Shown here: in pieces, positions 15,396 to 23,987 of the stretch
How the letters are laid out: every line of letters starts with the position of its first letter
Position numbering within the stretch: the stretch's first letter is position 1
NCBI GenBank assembly: GCA_030426605.1
Contig: JAUHXM010000002.1
Location: 59,482-123,481 of the forward strand
Reading direction: 5' to 3'
Origin: Phycisphaerae bacterium
GTDB lineage: Bacteria; Planctomycetota; Phycisphaerae; Phycisphaerales; UBA1924
Length of the DNA stretch: 64,000 nt
Position numbers and translations under genes: made by a program
The notes under the pieces: model-generated
The model's database searches: none
What the model was told of the DNA's origin: nothing
Seen by the model: the letters and a program-made list of their open reading frames with translations, nothing else

Positions 15396-16211
15396 GTGAA
15401 CCGCCCGACTCTGAACGCTGGGAACGGACGCAGCGCCCTGCTGCTCGGGCACCGCTACGCGGGCCCCTTCCTCGTCACGCACAAGCGGTACACGACCCAG
15501 TTCCAACAGACATGGCACGAGCACCCCATCGCGAGCATCGACTTCGTGCTCGAGGGGGGTGGCGTCGGTGTCTACGGCGGCGAGACCGTCGAGAGCAAAG
15601 CCGGCTGCATCGAGTACTTCCGCCATGAGGTCAGGCACGACTTCCGCTCCGCGCCCGGCGGCATCCGGTCGATGCACCTGTGCATCCCCGCCGACCTGAT
15701 CGATCGACGCACGCGGACCGCTGTCGTGCGCGAGCTCGAGCCCAGCCGCGCGCTCGGGCTCGCGGCACGGTTGCTCGCGGAGCTGACCAGCCCGGACGCG
15801 TCGAGCGAACTCGCGATGGAGTCGCTCGCACGCGAGTTGCTGGGCGAGGTCGTGCCGTTCGCCCGGGCGCCCGAGCGTGGCACACGCCCGCCGCGCTGGC
15901 TCGCGGCGGCGCAGGACGCCCTGCACGCGCACCGCGCCGAGCCGGTCGGGCTGGGCGATCTCGCGGAATCGGTTGGCGTGAACCCCGGTCACCTCGCCCG
16001 CGCCTTCCGGCGTCGGCACGGGTGCTCGCCCGGCGAGTATCACCGACGCCTGCGCCTCGCGGACGCCGCCCAACGCCTCGCGAACACACGCGACCCGCTC
16101 GCCCGCGTCGCGCTCGACGCCGGGTTTCACGACCAGGCGCATTTCACGCGCGCCTTCCGATCGCACGTGGGCGTCACCCCGGCGCGGTTCCGAAAGGCCC
16201 TGGCGTCATAG
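15396..16211 (+). CDS. AraC-family transcriptional regulator
   Basis: A 271-residue regulator. The N-terminal half is a cupin-like sensory domain (TWHEHPIASIDFVLEGGG). The C-terminal half carries the double helix-turn-helix: LGDLAESVGVNPGHLARAFR and PLARVALDAGFHDQAHFTRAF, followed by the family ending GVTPARFRKAL. The GTG start at 15396 has AGAGGG 5 bases upstream; the longer in-frame extension overlaps the divergent gene and is unlikely. The 123-bp intergenic region with the NTF2-like gene is the natural place for its binding site. Its last bases interlock with the stop of the gene on the other strand (6-bp overlap). Confidence 0.9.
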   Translation: MNRPTLNAGNGRSALLLGHRYAGPFLVTHKRYTTQFQQTWHEHPIASIDFVLEGGGVGVYGGETVESKAGCIEYFRHEVRHDFRSAPGGIRSMHLCIPADLIDRRTRTAVVRELEPSRALGLAARLLAELTSPDASSELAMESLARELLGEVVPFARAPERGTRPPRWLAAAQDALHAHRAEPVGLGDLAESVGVNPGHLARAFRRRHGCSPGEYHRRLRLADAAQRLANTRDPLARVALDAGFHDQAHFTRAFRSHVGVTPARFRKALAS

Positions 16212-16898
16212 CCGGCGTCGGCGAGCGCCGAGCAGACCCGCACAGCCGGCCAGTGCCGCCGCCCCCGGCCCGGGCACGGCCGTGCCCTCGAGCACGAACG
16301 CGCTGTCCGTGTCGAATAGCCCCTGCCAGCGGTCGCGGCTGTAGTCGTAGCTCGAACTGAGCTGGTTGACGTTGTCCGCATCCTGCCACTGCCAGGCGTC
16401 GCCGGTCTCGTCAAAGAAGAACGCGCTGATCGAGATGAACCACGTCGCGCCGCCGTCGAGCTCGACGGGCGCTGCCAGATCGACCGAGTGTCGGTACTCG
16501 ATCGCCCCGGTGGACGACACGCGGCCCGTCGCCGTCGCGTTCGTCTCGGGGAGGGTGAAGGCATCGCCGACAATGATCGTCTCGGGCTTCGAGCCCGCCG
16601 CGTTGGGCGACCAGAACTCGACCGCGAACCCCGTGAAGTTCGTCAGATCGGCGTGCACGAGGTTCTCGCTCGTGCCCCACCAAGTCACGCGCTCGATCGT
16701 GGATGTCTGAGCGAGCACAAAGTCGTCGGCGTGCTTGAAGTTCCGCGTGGGGCGGGGGGCCGCGTGGCTGAACCACCCCAGCCCGACGTTCGCGTCGTTC
16801 GACGTCGTCGGCTGGCTGTACAGCTCCGCAGCGTCGCACGCCGCCCCGGCCGCGATGACCGCGACGAATCCCAATCCACCCATCATCCGCATCGGCAC
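16206..16898 (-). CDS. Secreted protein with PEP-CTERM-like sorting signal
   Basis: A 230-residue exported protein. It has an N-terminal signal (MGGLGFVAVIAAGAACDAAE). The body is beta-rich with many Trp/Phe, resembling the exported beta-sandwich proteins found next to such signals (DDFVLAQTSTIERVTWWG, GGATWFISISAFFFDETGDAWQW). The C-terminus, VPGPGAAALAGCAGLLGARRRR, has the Pro-Gly start, small-residue hydrophobic stretch and terminal Arg cluster of PEP-CTERM/exosortase substrates. Surface attachment is inferred. GGGAGGT precedes the ATG. The stop interlocks with that of the AraC gene. Confidence 0.75.
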   Translation of the reverse strand: MPMRMMGGLGFVAVIAAGAACDAAELYSQPTTSNDANVGLGWFSHAAPRPTRNFKHADDFVLAQTSTIERVTWWGTSENLVHADLTNFTGFAVEFWSPNAAGSKPETIIVGDAFTLPETNATATGRVSSTGAIEYRHSVDLAAPVELDGGATWFISISAFFFDETGDAWQWQDADNVNQLSSSYDYSRDRWQGLFDTDSAFVLEGTAVPGPGAAALAGCAGLLGARRRRL

Positions 16899-16973
16899 CT
16901 CCCGGGCAACCCGCCCACGGGGTTCACTGTGACACGGATCGGGGATCGTTCTTGCACGCGGCGCGCGCGGCTA

Positions 16974-17789
16974 TCAGGGCTTCACGCCCTCGGCCCAGCA
17001 GACCGGGTACCAGATCGACGCGCCGGGCGTCTCGGCCCATTCCCGGGCGGCGTTGAGACCCGCGTCGTACTCGGCTTCGGAGAGCACGCCGCGCTCGGTC
17101 GCGATCCGCCGGCCCGTCCGCGCCGCCTCGACCATGTTGACGATCAGGTCGTCCCACATCGCCTCGCCCCGGCACCCGCCGAAGTTGACCAGCCCGGACC
17201 GCGCCGGCTCGAGCCCCGCCCGGTGCAGCAACTCGGGCAGCTTCGAGCCGATCCGAGGGTCGCACCCGAGCACCTCGTACGACCGCTGGTACGCCGACCA
17301 CGTGCGGTCCCATTCCGGGCACGCCGGGTGCATGTGCCACAACGCGTGGTCGTCGTCGGCGAGGTGCACCCGCCCCCCAGGGCGCACGGCGCCCGCCATC
17401 GCCCGCACCGCGGCGAGCGGGTCGGGCAGGTGCTCGAGCAGGAACCGGGCGTGCACGAGATCGAACGACCCGCGCTCATCGTCCGTCAGCGGGAGGTCCA
17501 GCGCGTCGCCCGCGCGGAACTCGACGAGCCCGCCCTCGCCCGCGGCTTGGGCGAGCTCCATCGCGCCGCGTCGCTGCTGGTCATCCCGCTCGACGCCGAT
17601 GACCGCGATGCCGGGTGCCGCCCGCGCGATCGCTCGCGCGACCTGCCCGAGCCCGGACCCCGCGTCCAGCACGCGCATCCCGGGCGCGAGGTTGAGCACG
17701 CTCAGCGTGCCCGCGTTCAGCCGGTCGTTCATCCGCGCCAGGCGGGCCTGCTCGGTCGGGTCGGACCCGTGGATGTACTCGGTCGTCAT
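16974..17789 (-). CDS. Class I SAM-dependent methyltransferase
   Basis: A 271-residue Rossmann-fold methyltransferase. Motif I is VLDAGSGLGQVA at residues 40-51; the acidic end of beta 2 is GVERDD; motif IV-like DLVHARFLLEHLPDP and post-motif RPGGRVHLADDD follow. It resembles UbiE/BioC-type small-molecule methyltransferases. The substrate is not evident. The start is the ATG at 17789, 32 bp from the divergent GTG start of the gene at 17821, so the two probably share a promoter region. Upstream in-frame codons would run into that gene. Confidence 0.85.
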   Translation of the reverse strand: MTTEYIHGSDPTEQARLARMNDRLNAGTLSVLNLAPGMRVLDAGSGLGQVARAIARAAPGIAVIGVERDDQQRRGAMELAQAAGEGGLVEFRAGDALDLPLTDDERGSFDLVHARFLLEHLPDPLAAVRAMAGAVRPGGRVHLADDDHALWHMHPACPEWDRTWSAYQRSYEVLGCDPRIGSKLPELLHRAGLEPARSGLVNFGGCRGEAMWDDLIVNMVEAARTGRRIATERGVLSEAEYDAGLNAAREWAETPGASIWYPVCWAEGVKP

Positions 17790-17820
17790 CGGCGTTCCTC
17801 GTGCGGCGCTACCGTGCCGC

Positions 17821-18288
17821 GTGTACTCCCCCGCGCCATACGAGCCCCGCCCGGTCCGGTTCGTCGATCGGATCGACCACGCCGGATGGCGTCTCAAACG
17901 CTACGCCGTCTGGGTCGGCGGGCCCGACCCGGATCTCGCGGCGTTCGACCCGGGCATGCCCGCGCTGCTCGCGTCCCTCCCGACGCCGGCCGTCTCGCCC
18001 GCGCGCCCGGGCGTCGGGTTCGTCATCGCCCACGCGGGCTCCGAGCCCGACGGGACGGACGTGCGCTACCTCGTGTGCTGCTGGTGGGACCAGTGCAACG
18101 AGTTGTTCACGCACGTTCTTGTATCCGGCGCGCGCACCGGCGGCTCGTGGGCCGAGGGCGTCGGGGCACCATGCGTCTGGGACCTCCAGATCATCGCCCA
18201 CGAACGCGACGCCTGCGTGCGGCACCTGCTGACCGTCACGCCGGACGCCGAGGCGTACCTGCAAGACGTCGATCCCCGTTCCGAATGA
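17821..18288 (+). CDS. Conserved hypothetical protein
   Basis: A 155-residue soluble protein with no signal peptide. It reads well as coding sequence (RPVRFVDRIDHAGWRLKRYAVW at the N-terminus, CCWWDQCNELFTHVLVS in the centre, WDLQIIAHERDACVRHLL near the end). I cannot name the family with confidence. The Trp-rich centre and the pattern around VIAHAG suggest a small compact domain. The GTG start at 17821 was chosen because the remaining upstream frame overlaps the divergent methyltransferase. It is followed 30 bp later by pqiA. Confidence 0.65.
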   Translation: MYSPAPYEPRPVRFVDRIDHAGWRLKRYAVWVGGPDPDLAAFDPGMPALLASLPTPAVSPARPGVGFVIAHAGSEPDGTDVRYLVCCWWDQCNELFTHVLVSGARTGGSWAEGVGAPCVWDLQIIAHERDACVRHLLTVTPDAEAYLQDVDPRSE

Positions 18289-18318
18289 CGGATCGGGGCG
18301 CCCGGTAGACTGGTCCTG

Positions 18319-18924
18319 ATGACGACAACGACGCCAAGCCTGCGCGCCTGCCACTGCTGCGGGCTCGTGCACCGCGTCGCGCCCGTCGAACCGGGCGAGG
18401 ACGCCCGCTGCACCCGGTGCGACTCGGTCATCCGCCACGGCGTGCACCCGCGGGCGGTCTCACGCACCGCCGCGCTCTCCCTCGCCGCACTCCTGATCTA
18501 CCCCGTCGCGCTCGCGTCGCCCGTGATGTCGATCGAGCGGTTCGGGCACGAGCACGCGGCGTCCATCTGGGGGGGCATGGTCGGGCTGCTCGCTGAGGGG
18601 CATTGGGGCGTGGGCATCGCGGTCCTCGTCTTCTCGATCGTCGCGCCCGTCGCGAAGCTCGTGATGCTGTTCGTCTTGTGCGCCGGCGAGCGCGGGCTGG
18701 CGCGCGGGCAGCGGGCGTGGGTCTACCACGCCGTGGAGTTCATCGGGCGCTGGGGGATGGTGGACGTGTTGCTCGTCGCGGTGCTCGTCGCGGCGGCGAA
18801 GCTGGGAGACCTCGTCGAGGTCACCCCGGGGCTCGGGGTCGTCGCGTTCGGCTCGGTCGTCGTGCTGTCCATGCTCGCGTCGATGAGCTTCGACCCGCGG
18901 GCCATCTGGGAGGATCGGTCATGA
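18319..18924 (+). CDS. pqiA: PqiA-like inner-membrane protein
   Basis: A 201-residue member of the paraquat-inducible protein A family, the membrane partner of MCE-type lipid transport proteins. The N-terminal zinc-ribbon-like segment has CHCCG and CTRCDSVI. Four transmembrane stretches follow (AALSLAALLIYPVAL, IAVLVFSIVAPVAKLVMLF, GMVDVLLVAVLVAAA, LGVVAFGSVVVLSMLAS), with the PVMSIER and FIGRWGMVDV motifs of the family. E. coli PqiA has two such domains; this one has a single domain. Its stop overlaps the ATG of pqiB (ATGA), so the pair is an operon. Confidence 0.88.
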   Translation: MTTTTPSLRACHCCGLVHRVAPVEPGEDARCTRCDSVIRHGVHPRAVSRTAALSLAALLIYPVALASPVMSIERFGHEHAASIWGGMVGLLAEGHWGVGIAVLVFSIVAPVAKLVMLFVLCAGERGLARGQRAWVYHAVEFIGRWGMVDVLLVAVLVAAAKLGDLVEVTPGLGVVAFGSVVVLSMLASMSFDPRAIWEDRS

Positions 18925-19802
18925 GCGAACCGCCCGCCGCCGTCGTGCGACCAACACCCCGCCGCGTGAGCTGGGCGTGGGCAGTGCCCGCCCTCGCGCT
19001 GCTGGTGATCATCTGGGTCGTCATCTCGCAGGCGAGCGCGCAGCGTGGCACCCGCATCGACATCACCTTCGAGGATGCCGCGGGTCTCGACCCGGGCGCC
19101 GAGCTCGTCCACCGGGGCATGCGCGTGGGCGTCGTGCGCACGATCGAGCTCACGCCCGAGCTCGACCGCGTGCGGGTGCGCGCCGAATTGGCGCCGCACG
19201 CGTCGGGCCTGGCGCGCGATGGGTCCCGCTTCTGGATCGTGCGACCCGAGCTCAGCCTGCGACGCGTCGCGGGCTTGGAAACCCTGCTCGGTCCGCGGTA
19301 CATTGCCGTCGAGCCGGGCGACCCCGAAGCCGCCCGCCGGGCGAGCTTCGACGGGCTCACCGAACCCCCGAGCGTGAGCGCGGACGATGCCTCGGCGCTG
19401 GGTGCGGGCGTGAGCGTCGTGCTGCGCGCCGAGACCGCCGCGGGCGTCGCGGAGGGTTCGCCCGTGCTTTACAAGGGGGTGCCGGTGGGCGCTGTGACCG
19501 GCGTCGAGCTCGCCGCGGACGCCTCGGCGGTCATCGTCCACGCCCGCGTCCGCGAGGCCCGGCTGGTGCGCGAGAATTCGCGATTTTGGGTCACCGGGGG
19601 CGTCGGCGTGGACTTCGGCATCTTCCGCGGGCTCACCGTGCAGGCACCCACGATCGACCGCCTCGTCGAGGGCGCGGTCTCGTTCGCCACGCCCAACCGC
19701 CCGGGCCGGCGCGCCGAGCCGGGGCGCGTCTTCGAGTTGCACGACGAGCCCGACTCGGACTGGGTCGGGTGGTCCCCGAGCATCGCGCCCGATGAGCCCT
19801 GA
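18921..19802 (+). CDS. pqiB: PqiB-like MCE (MlaD) domain protein
   Basis: A 293-residue protein anchored by one N-terminal helix (AWAVPALALLVIIWVVISQA), with two MCE domains in the periplasmic part. The first begins GTRIDITFEDAAGLDPGAEL and the second SVVLRAETAAGVAEGSPVLY. Each has the VGVV/VGAV strand and the pattern SRFWIV/SRFWVT. MCE proteins form hexameric rings that move lipids between the membranes. E. coli PqiB (about 546 residues) has three MCE domains and a long helical needle; this protein is shorter and probably lacks a needle. A dispersed repeat follows directly after the gene. Confidence 0.87.
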   Translation: MSEPPAAVVRPTPRRVSWAWAVPALALLVIIWVVISQASAQRGTRIDITFEDAAGLDPGAELVHRGMRVGVVRTIELTPELDRVRVRAELAPHASGLARDGSRFWIVRPELSLRRVAGLETLLGPRYIAVEPGDPEAARRASFDGLTEPPSVSADDASALGAGVSVVLRAETAAGVAEGSPVLYKGVPVGAVTGVELAADASAVIVHARVREARLVRENSRFWVTGGVGVDFGIFRGLTVQAPTIDRLVEGAVSFATPNRPGRRAEPGRVFELHDEPDSDWVGWSPSIAPDEP

Positions 19803-19810
19803 GCCGTCGC

Positions 19811-19887
19811 CGTGCCACTGACCCGACTTCGGGTCCGTGCAGCAGGGTGGGGCGCTCGCACTGACCCGCGGACGGGTCAGTGGCACG
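19811..19887. repeat. Dispersed double-hairpin repeat, copy 2
   Basis: The unit starts CGTGCCACTGACCCG at 19811 and ends TCAGTGGCACG at 19887. The right half is a perfect hairpin (CACTGACCCG-CGGA-CGGGTCAGTG, 19859-19882). It has the same ends and the same two-hairpin plan as 4897-4980, with a different linker. It lies between the convergent stops of pqiB and the gene at 19892. Confidence 0.82.
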
Positions 19888-19891
19888 ATCG

Positions 19892-20311
19892 TTACCCACC
19901 ATCACGCCGGGCGGCGTCCATCATCAACGCGTCCGGTGGCAGCGGGTTGTGCGCCACCACATCGCGCCCGCAGTCCGGGCACGCCGTGGGCTCGTCCGAG
20001 CCCACGTACGAGTTGAGCAGCACGTACGTCGGCTCGAGCTTCGCCGTGCCGTCCGCGTTCCAGTGGCACCGCTCGGCGGGGTAGAGCGTCGTCCGCCCGG
20101 TCTCAGGGTGTTCCAAGGGCAGCGGCGCGCCCGCCGGCACGGGCATGTGCTCGAACACCGTCCCGGTCTCGGCGTCGATGAGCGTCCGCTCGCGCATGTC
20201 ACGCGCGAGGTTGCCGGTGCCCGAGAGCCACCGGGCGATGCCCAGCGCGCCGAGACCGATCCCCGCGAACGCGGCGACCCAGACCACGAGCTGACGCTGC
20301 CCGCGTGTCAC
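19892..20311 (-). CDS. Single-TM hypothetical protein, coupled to pilin-like gene
   Basis: A 139-residue protein of unknown function with one N-terminal membrane helix (LVVWVAAFAGIGLGALGIARWL). A soluble domain contains PLEHPETGRTTLYPAERCHW, and a C-terminal zinc-knuckle-like CPDCG follows. The GTG start overlaps the TGA of the pilin-like gene (GTGA at 20308-20311), so it is probably translated with it. The short Cys pair and the Pro-rich stretch resemble other small membrane-linked proteins that accompany pilin-like genes in planctomycetes. A role in pseudopilus or secretion function is only suggested by position. Confidence 0.65.
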   Translation of the reverse strand: MTRGQRQLVVWVAAFAGIGLGALGIARWLSGTGNLARDMRERTLIDAETGTVFEHMPVPAGAPLPLEHPETGRTTLYPAERCHWNADGTAKLEPTYVLLNSYVGSDEPTACPDCGRDVVAHNPLPPDALMMDAARRDGG

Positions 20312-21429
20312 GGCGTCCGGTACGTCCCGTCGAGCTTCCGCTGGTACTCCCGCTGGGTCGTCAGCCAGAACTCCTCGGGCGCCCCGAGCAGCGACCCCGT
20401 CGGGAACCACATGTCCGGGTCGGTCGCTTCCAGGTCCGTCACGGTCTTGACGGACCCGTCGAAGAACCCGATGTTGCCCTTCACCTCGCGTGTCGAGCTC
20501 GCGGTCCGCATCCCGCCCGAGTGTCGGAAAGCGACGGGGCGCATGTCGGTCCAGAGCTTGTGGGCCCAGTCCTGGTCGGCGTAGAGCTCGCCCGGCGCGA
20601 ACGAGCGGTCAAACTCCTTGGACTGGTTGTACCAGGGCCCGACGCCCCCGAACGCGCCGCCGAAGTCCGCGTTGATGCGCGCGTCGAAGTCCGGCTCGGT
20701 CGCTTTGTCGGCGTACCGGTGCCCCTCGAACACAAGCGCCTTCATCGAGGGCGGACCCACGCGGTTGAGGCGCGGCATGTACTGCCCACGCTCGTTCCGG
20801 CGCGGCTCGGTGCCCAACGGGCGCACGTCGATGGTCGATGTGAACTGCGTGGACATGTTGAACGGGATCATGCGGCCCGTCACCCAGTCGTCACCGCCGA
20901 GGATCCCCGGGCCCGGGGCGGCGTCGAAAATGTTGGCCGGGCACTGGAACTGCTCCTGCTCGCGGTACCAGTCGAACCGGCGCGCCCGCTGATAGTCGTA
21001 CGTCTCGCCCGCCTTCACGCGGACGGTGTCGCCCGGCGCGCGCATATCGAGGCTCGCGGCGAGCGGGCCGATCCAGTCCCACGCCTGCATCGCGATGCCG
21101 TTGAACGTCGGCTCGGATCGTTCGAGGCGCTTGATCTGGTACCCCGCCCAGCGGACGGTGCCGAGCTCGCCGCGCTGGGCGCCCACGGCGTCCCACCCGC
21201 TGGTCGATGGGCTGCCCGCGATCCAGTCGTCGTGGTCGGCGAAGTACCCGCTGTGCGCCATGCTCAGCTGGCGGATCGTCGATTGGCACGAGATCGTGCG
21301 CGCGGTGTGCCGGGCCTGGCTCAGAACGGGCAGGAGGATGCTGATCAGCAGCGCGACGATCGCGATCACGACCATCAGCTCGATGATCGTGAACGCGTGA
21401 CGATCAGATCGTGGTGCACCGGTCGGCAT
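20308..21429 (-). CDS. Type IV pilin-like protein with prepilin methylation motif
   Basis: A 373-residue protein that starts MPTGAPRSDRHAFTIIELMV, the class III prepilin leader. The leader would be cleaved before FTIIELMVVIAIVALLI, and the hydrophobic N-terminal helix follows. The C-terminal region contains NIGFFDGSVKTV, typical of the large planctomycete pilin-like family (H-x9-DG type). Many such proteins exist per genome and their roles are mostly unknown; assembly into pilus-like or secretion pseudopilus structures is inferred. The ATG at 21429 is set by the leader motif. The next gene overlaps by 4 bp. It is divergent from the PfkB kinase, with a 145-bp shared gap. Confidence 0.85.
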   Translation of the reverse strand: MPTGAPRSDRHAFTIIELMVVIAIVALLISILLPVLSQARHTARTISCQSTIRQLSMAHSGYFADHDDWIAGSPSTSGWDAVGAQRGELGTVRWAGYQIKRLERSEPTFNGIAMQAWDWIGPLAASLDMRAPGDTVRVKAGETYDYQRARRFDWYREQEQFQCPANIFDAAPGPGILGGDDWVTGRMIPFNMSTQFTSTIDVRPLGTEPRRNERGQYMPRLNRVGPPSMKALVFEGHRYADKATEPDFDARINADFGGAFGGVGPWYNQSKEFDRSFAPGELYADQDWAHKLWTDMRPVAFRHSGGMRTASSTREVKGNIGFFDGSVKTVTDLEATDPDMWFPTGSLLGAPEEFWLTTQREYQRKLDGTYRTP

Positions 21430-21574
21430 GCACGACCCCACAGAGGTGGAAGAACCCCGCGTCCGTGCAGAAGACCCAGACCCCGCCCCGGGTCCTTCCG
21501 GGAGGCAGTCACCAGCATACCGACATCCGGCCGGTTGCCAAGGGGCGGGGCGGGAGGGGGTCCTAGAGTCGGTC

Positions 21575-22495
21575 ATGAGCCTGATTGTCACCGGAACCAT
21601 CGGAATCGACACCGTCTACACCCCCGCCGGCGAGCACCGCGAGGGCGTCCTGGGCGGGAGTTGCGCCTACTTCGCCGCCGCCGCCAGCTTCTACGGGCCC
21701 GTCCGGCTCGTCGCGGCGGTGGGGGACGACTTCCCCGATTCTCACCACGCCACCCTGTCCCGCTTCGAGCGGATCGACACGGCGGGGCTGGAAGTCCGCA
21801 AGGGCTCCAAGACCTTCCGCTGGGGCGGGAAGTACCTCGACAACATGGACCACCGCGAGAGCCTGTTCACCGAGCTCAACGTGCTCGAGGAAGCACCCCC
21901 GGTAGTCCCGGATTCGTTCAAGGATTCTGAGTACGTCTTCCTCGCGAACATGCACCCGGGCCTGCAGGCGGACCTGCTGAGTCAGATCGAATCGCCCAAG
22001 CTCGCCGTCGCGGACACGATGGACCTCTGGATCGACGTCGCACGCGACGACCTCGCGGCGTTGCTCAAGAAGGTGGACGGGCTCGTGCTCAACTACGACG
22101 AGGCCGAGCAGTACACAGGCACCAAAAACCCCGTGACCGCGGGGCGCAGGATTCTGGACGAAGGCCCGACGTTCGTCGTCGTGAAGAAGGGCGAGCACGG
22201 GGCGATCCTGGTCCACCGTGACGGCGTCGCGGCGCTGCCCGCCTACCCCGCCGAGACGGTCATCGACCCGACCGGGGCGGGCGACACGTTCGCCGGCGGC
22301 ATGATGGGGCATCTGGCACGCACGAACCCGAGCGACCCCGCGGACTTCGACACCCTCCGCCGCGCCATGGCGCATGGCACGATCATCGCGAGCTTTACGA
22401 TCGAGACGTTCAGCCTTGACCGGCTCGCGGGGCTGACGGACGACAAGATCAACGCGCGGTACGCCGAGTTCGCCTCGATGGTCGCGATCGGCTGA
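21575..22495 (+). CDS. PfkB-family carbohydrate kinase
   Basis: A 306-residue ribokinase-fold kinase that would phosphorylate a sugar or nucleoside. Signature 1 is represented by GGSCAYFAAAASFYG near residue 26 and signature 2 by IDPTGAGDTFAGG, which includes the catalytic Asp. The closest pattern is a ribokinase/adenosine-kinase-like group (GTIGIDTVYTP, AAVGDDF, LNYDEAEQYTG), but the substrate is unassigned. The ATG at 21575 is where the sugar-kinase fold begins. It is followed after 4 bp by a methyltransferase gene, so they are probably cotranscribed. Confidence 0.9.
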   Translation: MSLIVTGTIGIDTVYTPAGEHREGVLGGSCAYFAAAASFYGPVRLVAAVGDDFPDSHHATLSRFERIDTAGLEVRKGSKTFRWGGKYLDNMDHRESLFTELNVLEEAPPVVPDSFKDSEYVFLANMHPGLQADLLSQIESPKLAVADTMDLWIDVARDDLAALLKKVDGLVLNYDEAEQYTGTKNPVTAGRRILDEGPTFVVVKKGEHGAILVHRDGVAALPAYPAETVIDPTGAGDTFAGGMMGHLARTNPSDPADFDTLRRAMAHGTIIASFTIETFSLDRLAGLTDDKINARYAEFASMVAIG

Positions 22496-22499
22496 GCCG

Positions 22500-23153
22500 G
22501 TGCCCGACACGCCGGGGTATCTCGAGCCCTACCAGCACGCCGTGCGCGAGCATGGCGCGACGTGGGGCGCGCAGCTTTGGAAGTCACCCGAAGCGCAGCG
22601 CGCCCGGTTCGCCGTCGCGTGCGACCTCGCGGGGATCGGACCGACCACCCCCGCGCGCACGATCGCGGACGTCGGGTGCGGGCGGGCGGACCTGGCGGCG
22701 TACCTCGCCGAGCACGGGCTGCCCCGTGGGGCTTACATCGGCGTCGAGGGCGTGCCCGAGCTGGCGCAGGCGGCTCGTGACCGAGCATCAGAAGCCGGCT
22801 GGTCCGATTGCACGATCCTCGCAGCCGATTTCGTCGCGCACGCCGAGCTCCCCGCCCGCCTCGTCAACGGGCACGGCGTGAACGCGATCGTCATCTCCGG
22901 CGCGCTCAACACCCTCGAGCAGGACGCCGCCCTCGACACCCTCAGGCGGTTCTGGGACGCGATCGCCGGGCGCGGCGTGCTGGTGTTTAACTACCTCCCG
23001 ACCAAACGCGACCCGCTGCCCCCGGCGCCGGGCGACCCCGCGCGCCGGTTCGACACCGAGGCCGTCCTCGCGTGGGCGATGTCGCTCACCGGCTCGGTCC
23101 GATACCGACGCGACTACCTGGGTGACCATGACGCGACCGTCGCGATGGCGTGA
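22500..23153 (+). CDS. SAM-dependent methyltransferase
   Basis: A 217-residue class I methyltransferase with motif I IADVGCGRADLAAYL near residue 57, followed by GVEGVPELAQAARDRA (acidic end of beta 2) and AIVISGALNTLE. The C-terminal part is FNYLPTKRD. The GTG start at 22500 lies 4 bp after the kinase stop, suggesting translational proximity. The substrate is unknown. A strong GC stem-loop (23158-23180) starts 5 bp after the stop. Confidence 0.82.
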   Translation: MPDTPGYLEPYQHAVREHGATWGAQLWKSPEAQRARFAVACDLAGIGPTTPARTIADVGCGRADLAAYLAEHGLPRGAYIGVEGVPELAQAARDRASEAGWSDCTILAADFVAHAELPARLVNGHGVNAIVISGALNTLEQDAALDTLRRFWDAIAGRGVLVFNYLPTKRDPLPPAPGDPARRFDTEAVLAWAMSLTGSVRYRRDYLGDHDATVAMA

Positions 23154-23157
23154 ACGT

Positions 23158-23180
23158 CCGCGCGCGGTTCTCGCGCGCGG
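23158..23180 (+). terminator. GC-rich stem-loop after the methyltransferase gene
   Basis: A perfect 9-bp stem (CCGCGCGCG / CGCGCGCGG) with a 5-base loop begins five bases after the stop at 23153. No T-run follows, so it may be a Rho-dependent end or a transcript-protecting structure. Only the structure is seen. Confidence 0.45.
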
Positions 23181-23371
23181 CGCACGGCGCACGCCCGCAT
23201 AACACCGCGTGCGCGCCCGCGCCACCCGCATCATCCGCACAATCCGCGCAATCGGGTGGACCGTTGCGTTCCGCGCCGTAGGTTCATCCGCGACAGCCGG
23301 CGCACGAGGCGCAACCGGCACCATCGGCACAGCCGCCCGGTCTTCCGGGCGACGCAGGAAAGGACACCGCG

Positions 23372-23914
23372 ATGGAACTTGCTCGCTTGATCGGGGCGGC
23401 CGCCGTCGTCGCCCTCTCCGCCACCGCCGGCGCCCGCATCGTCGTGGAAGACTTCTCCAACGACACCGGCACCGCCCCCGAGTTCGATTCCTTCTTCGAC
23501 TACGACTTCGGCGACACCCGTGACTTTGTGGACGGCGACTCGAACAACGTCTTCGTGGGCTCGCTGCTGCTCAGCCCGGACCGCGTCGTGATCTCGTTCA
23601 ACACGCTGCCGGGTGAGACCGTGATCGGCGCGTCCATCACCTCGATGGAACTGCGGGCCCCGGGGCAGACGATGGTCCGGTTCCACGGCTCGCTCGGCAC
23701 GCACACGATGCTCAGCAATGTCCAGACCACGCCCGAGCTGTTTCAGCTGCCCTTCGGGCAGGTCGGCACGATCAACTCGATCGAGATCATCGGCAACGAG
23801 ACGCTGATCCGCGAGATCCGGGTCGAGACGCAGCCCGGCGTCCCCGCCCCGGCGGGCGCGGCGTTGCTCGGCATCGCCGGGGTCGGCGTTTGCCGCCGCC
23901 GCCGGCGAGCCTGA
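23372..23914 (+). CDS. Small secreted protein with PEP-CTERM-like signal
   Basis: A 180-residue protein with a signal peptide (MELARLIGAAAVVALSATAGA). It has a beta-rich body (VEDFSNDTGTAPEFDSFFDY, GETVIGASITSMELRAPG) and the C-terminal sorting tail VPAPAGAALLGIAGVGVCRRRR. The tail has Pro, a small hydrophobic stretch and a terminal Arg cluster, matching the PEP-CTERM/exosortase type. AAAGGA precedes the ATG. The 5' gap has a 7-bp GC hairpin (23334-23351). Its function is presumably at the cell surface or in the extracellular matrix. Confidence 0.78.
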   Translation: MELARLIGAAAVVALSATAGARIVVEDFSNDTGTAPEFDSFFDYDFGDTRDFVDGDSNNVFVGSLLLSPDRVVISFNTLPGETVIGASITSMELRAPGQTMVRFHGSLGTHTMLSNVQTTPELFQLPFGQVGTINSIEIIGNETLIREIRVETQPGVPAPAGAALLGIAGVGVCRRRRRA

Positions 23915-23948
23915 ACCGGCCTATCAAGAGCGCATGTCTCTATCGCAC

Positions 23949-23987
23949 CCGACACCGCCCGCGCACTCCGCGGGTGTTGTCGGTTTT
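23949..23987 (+). terminator. Probable intrinsic terminator of the sorting-signal gene
   Basis: An imperfect 15-bp stem (left arm 23949-23963, right arm 23969-23983; 12 matching pairs) is followed by TTTT. It lies 35 bp after the stop of the gene at 23372-23914. The T-run overlaps the stop codon of the convergent HtrA-like gene. Confidence 0.65.

Noticed and set aside
23334..23351. 7-bp GC hairpin before the sorting-signal gene as a riboswitch
   Set aside because: Too short and simple; only a small stem-loop in the leader.
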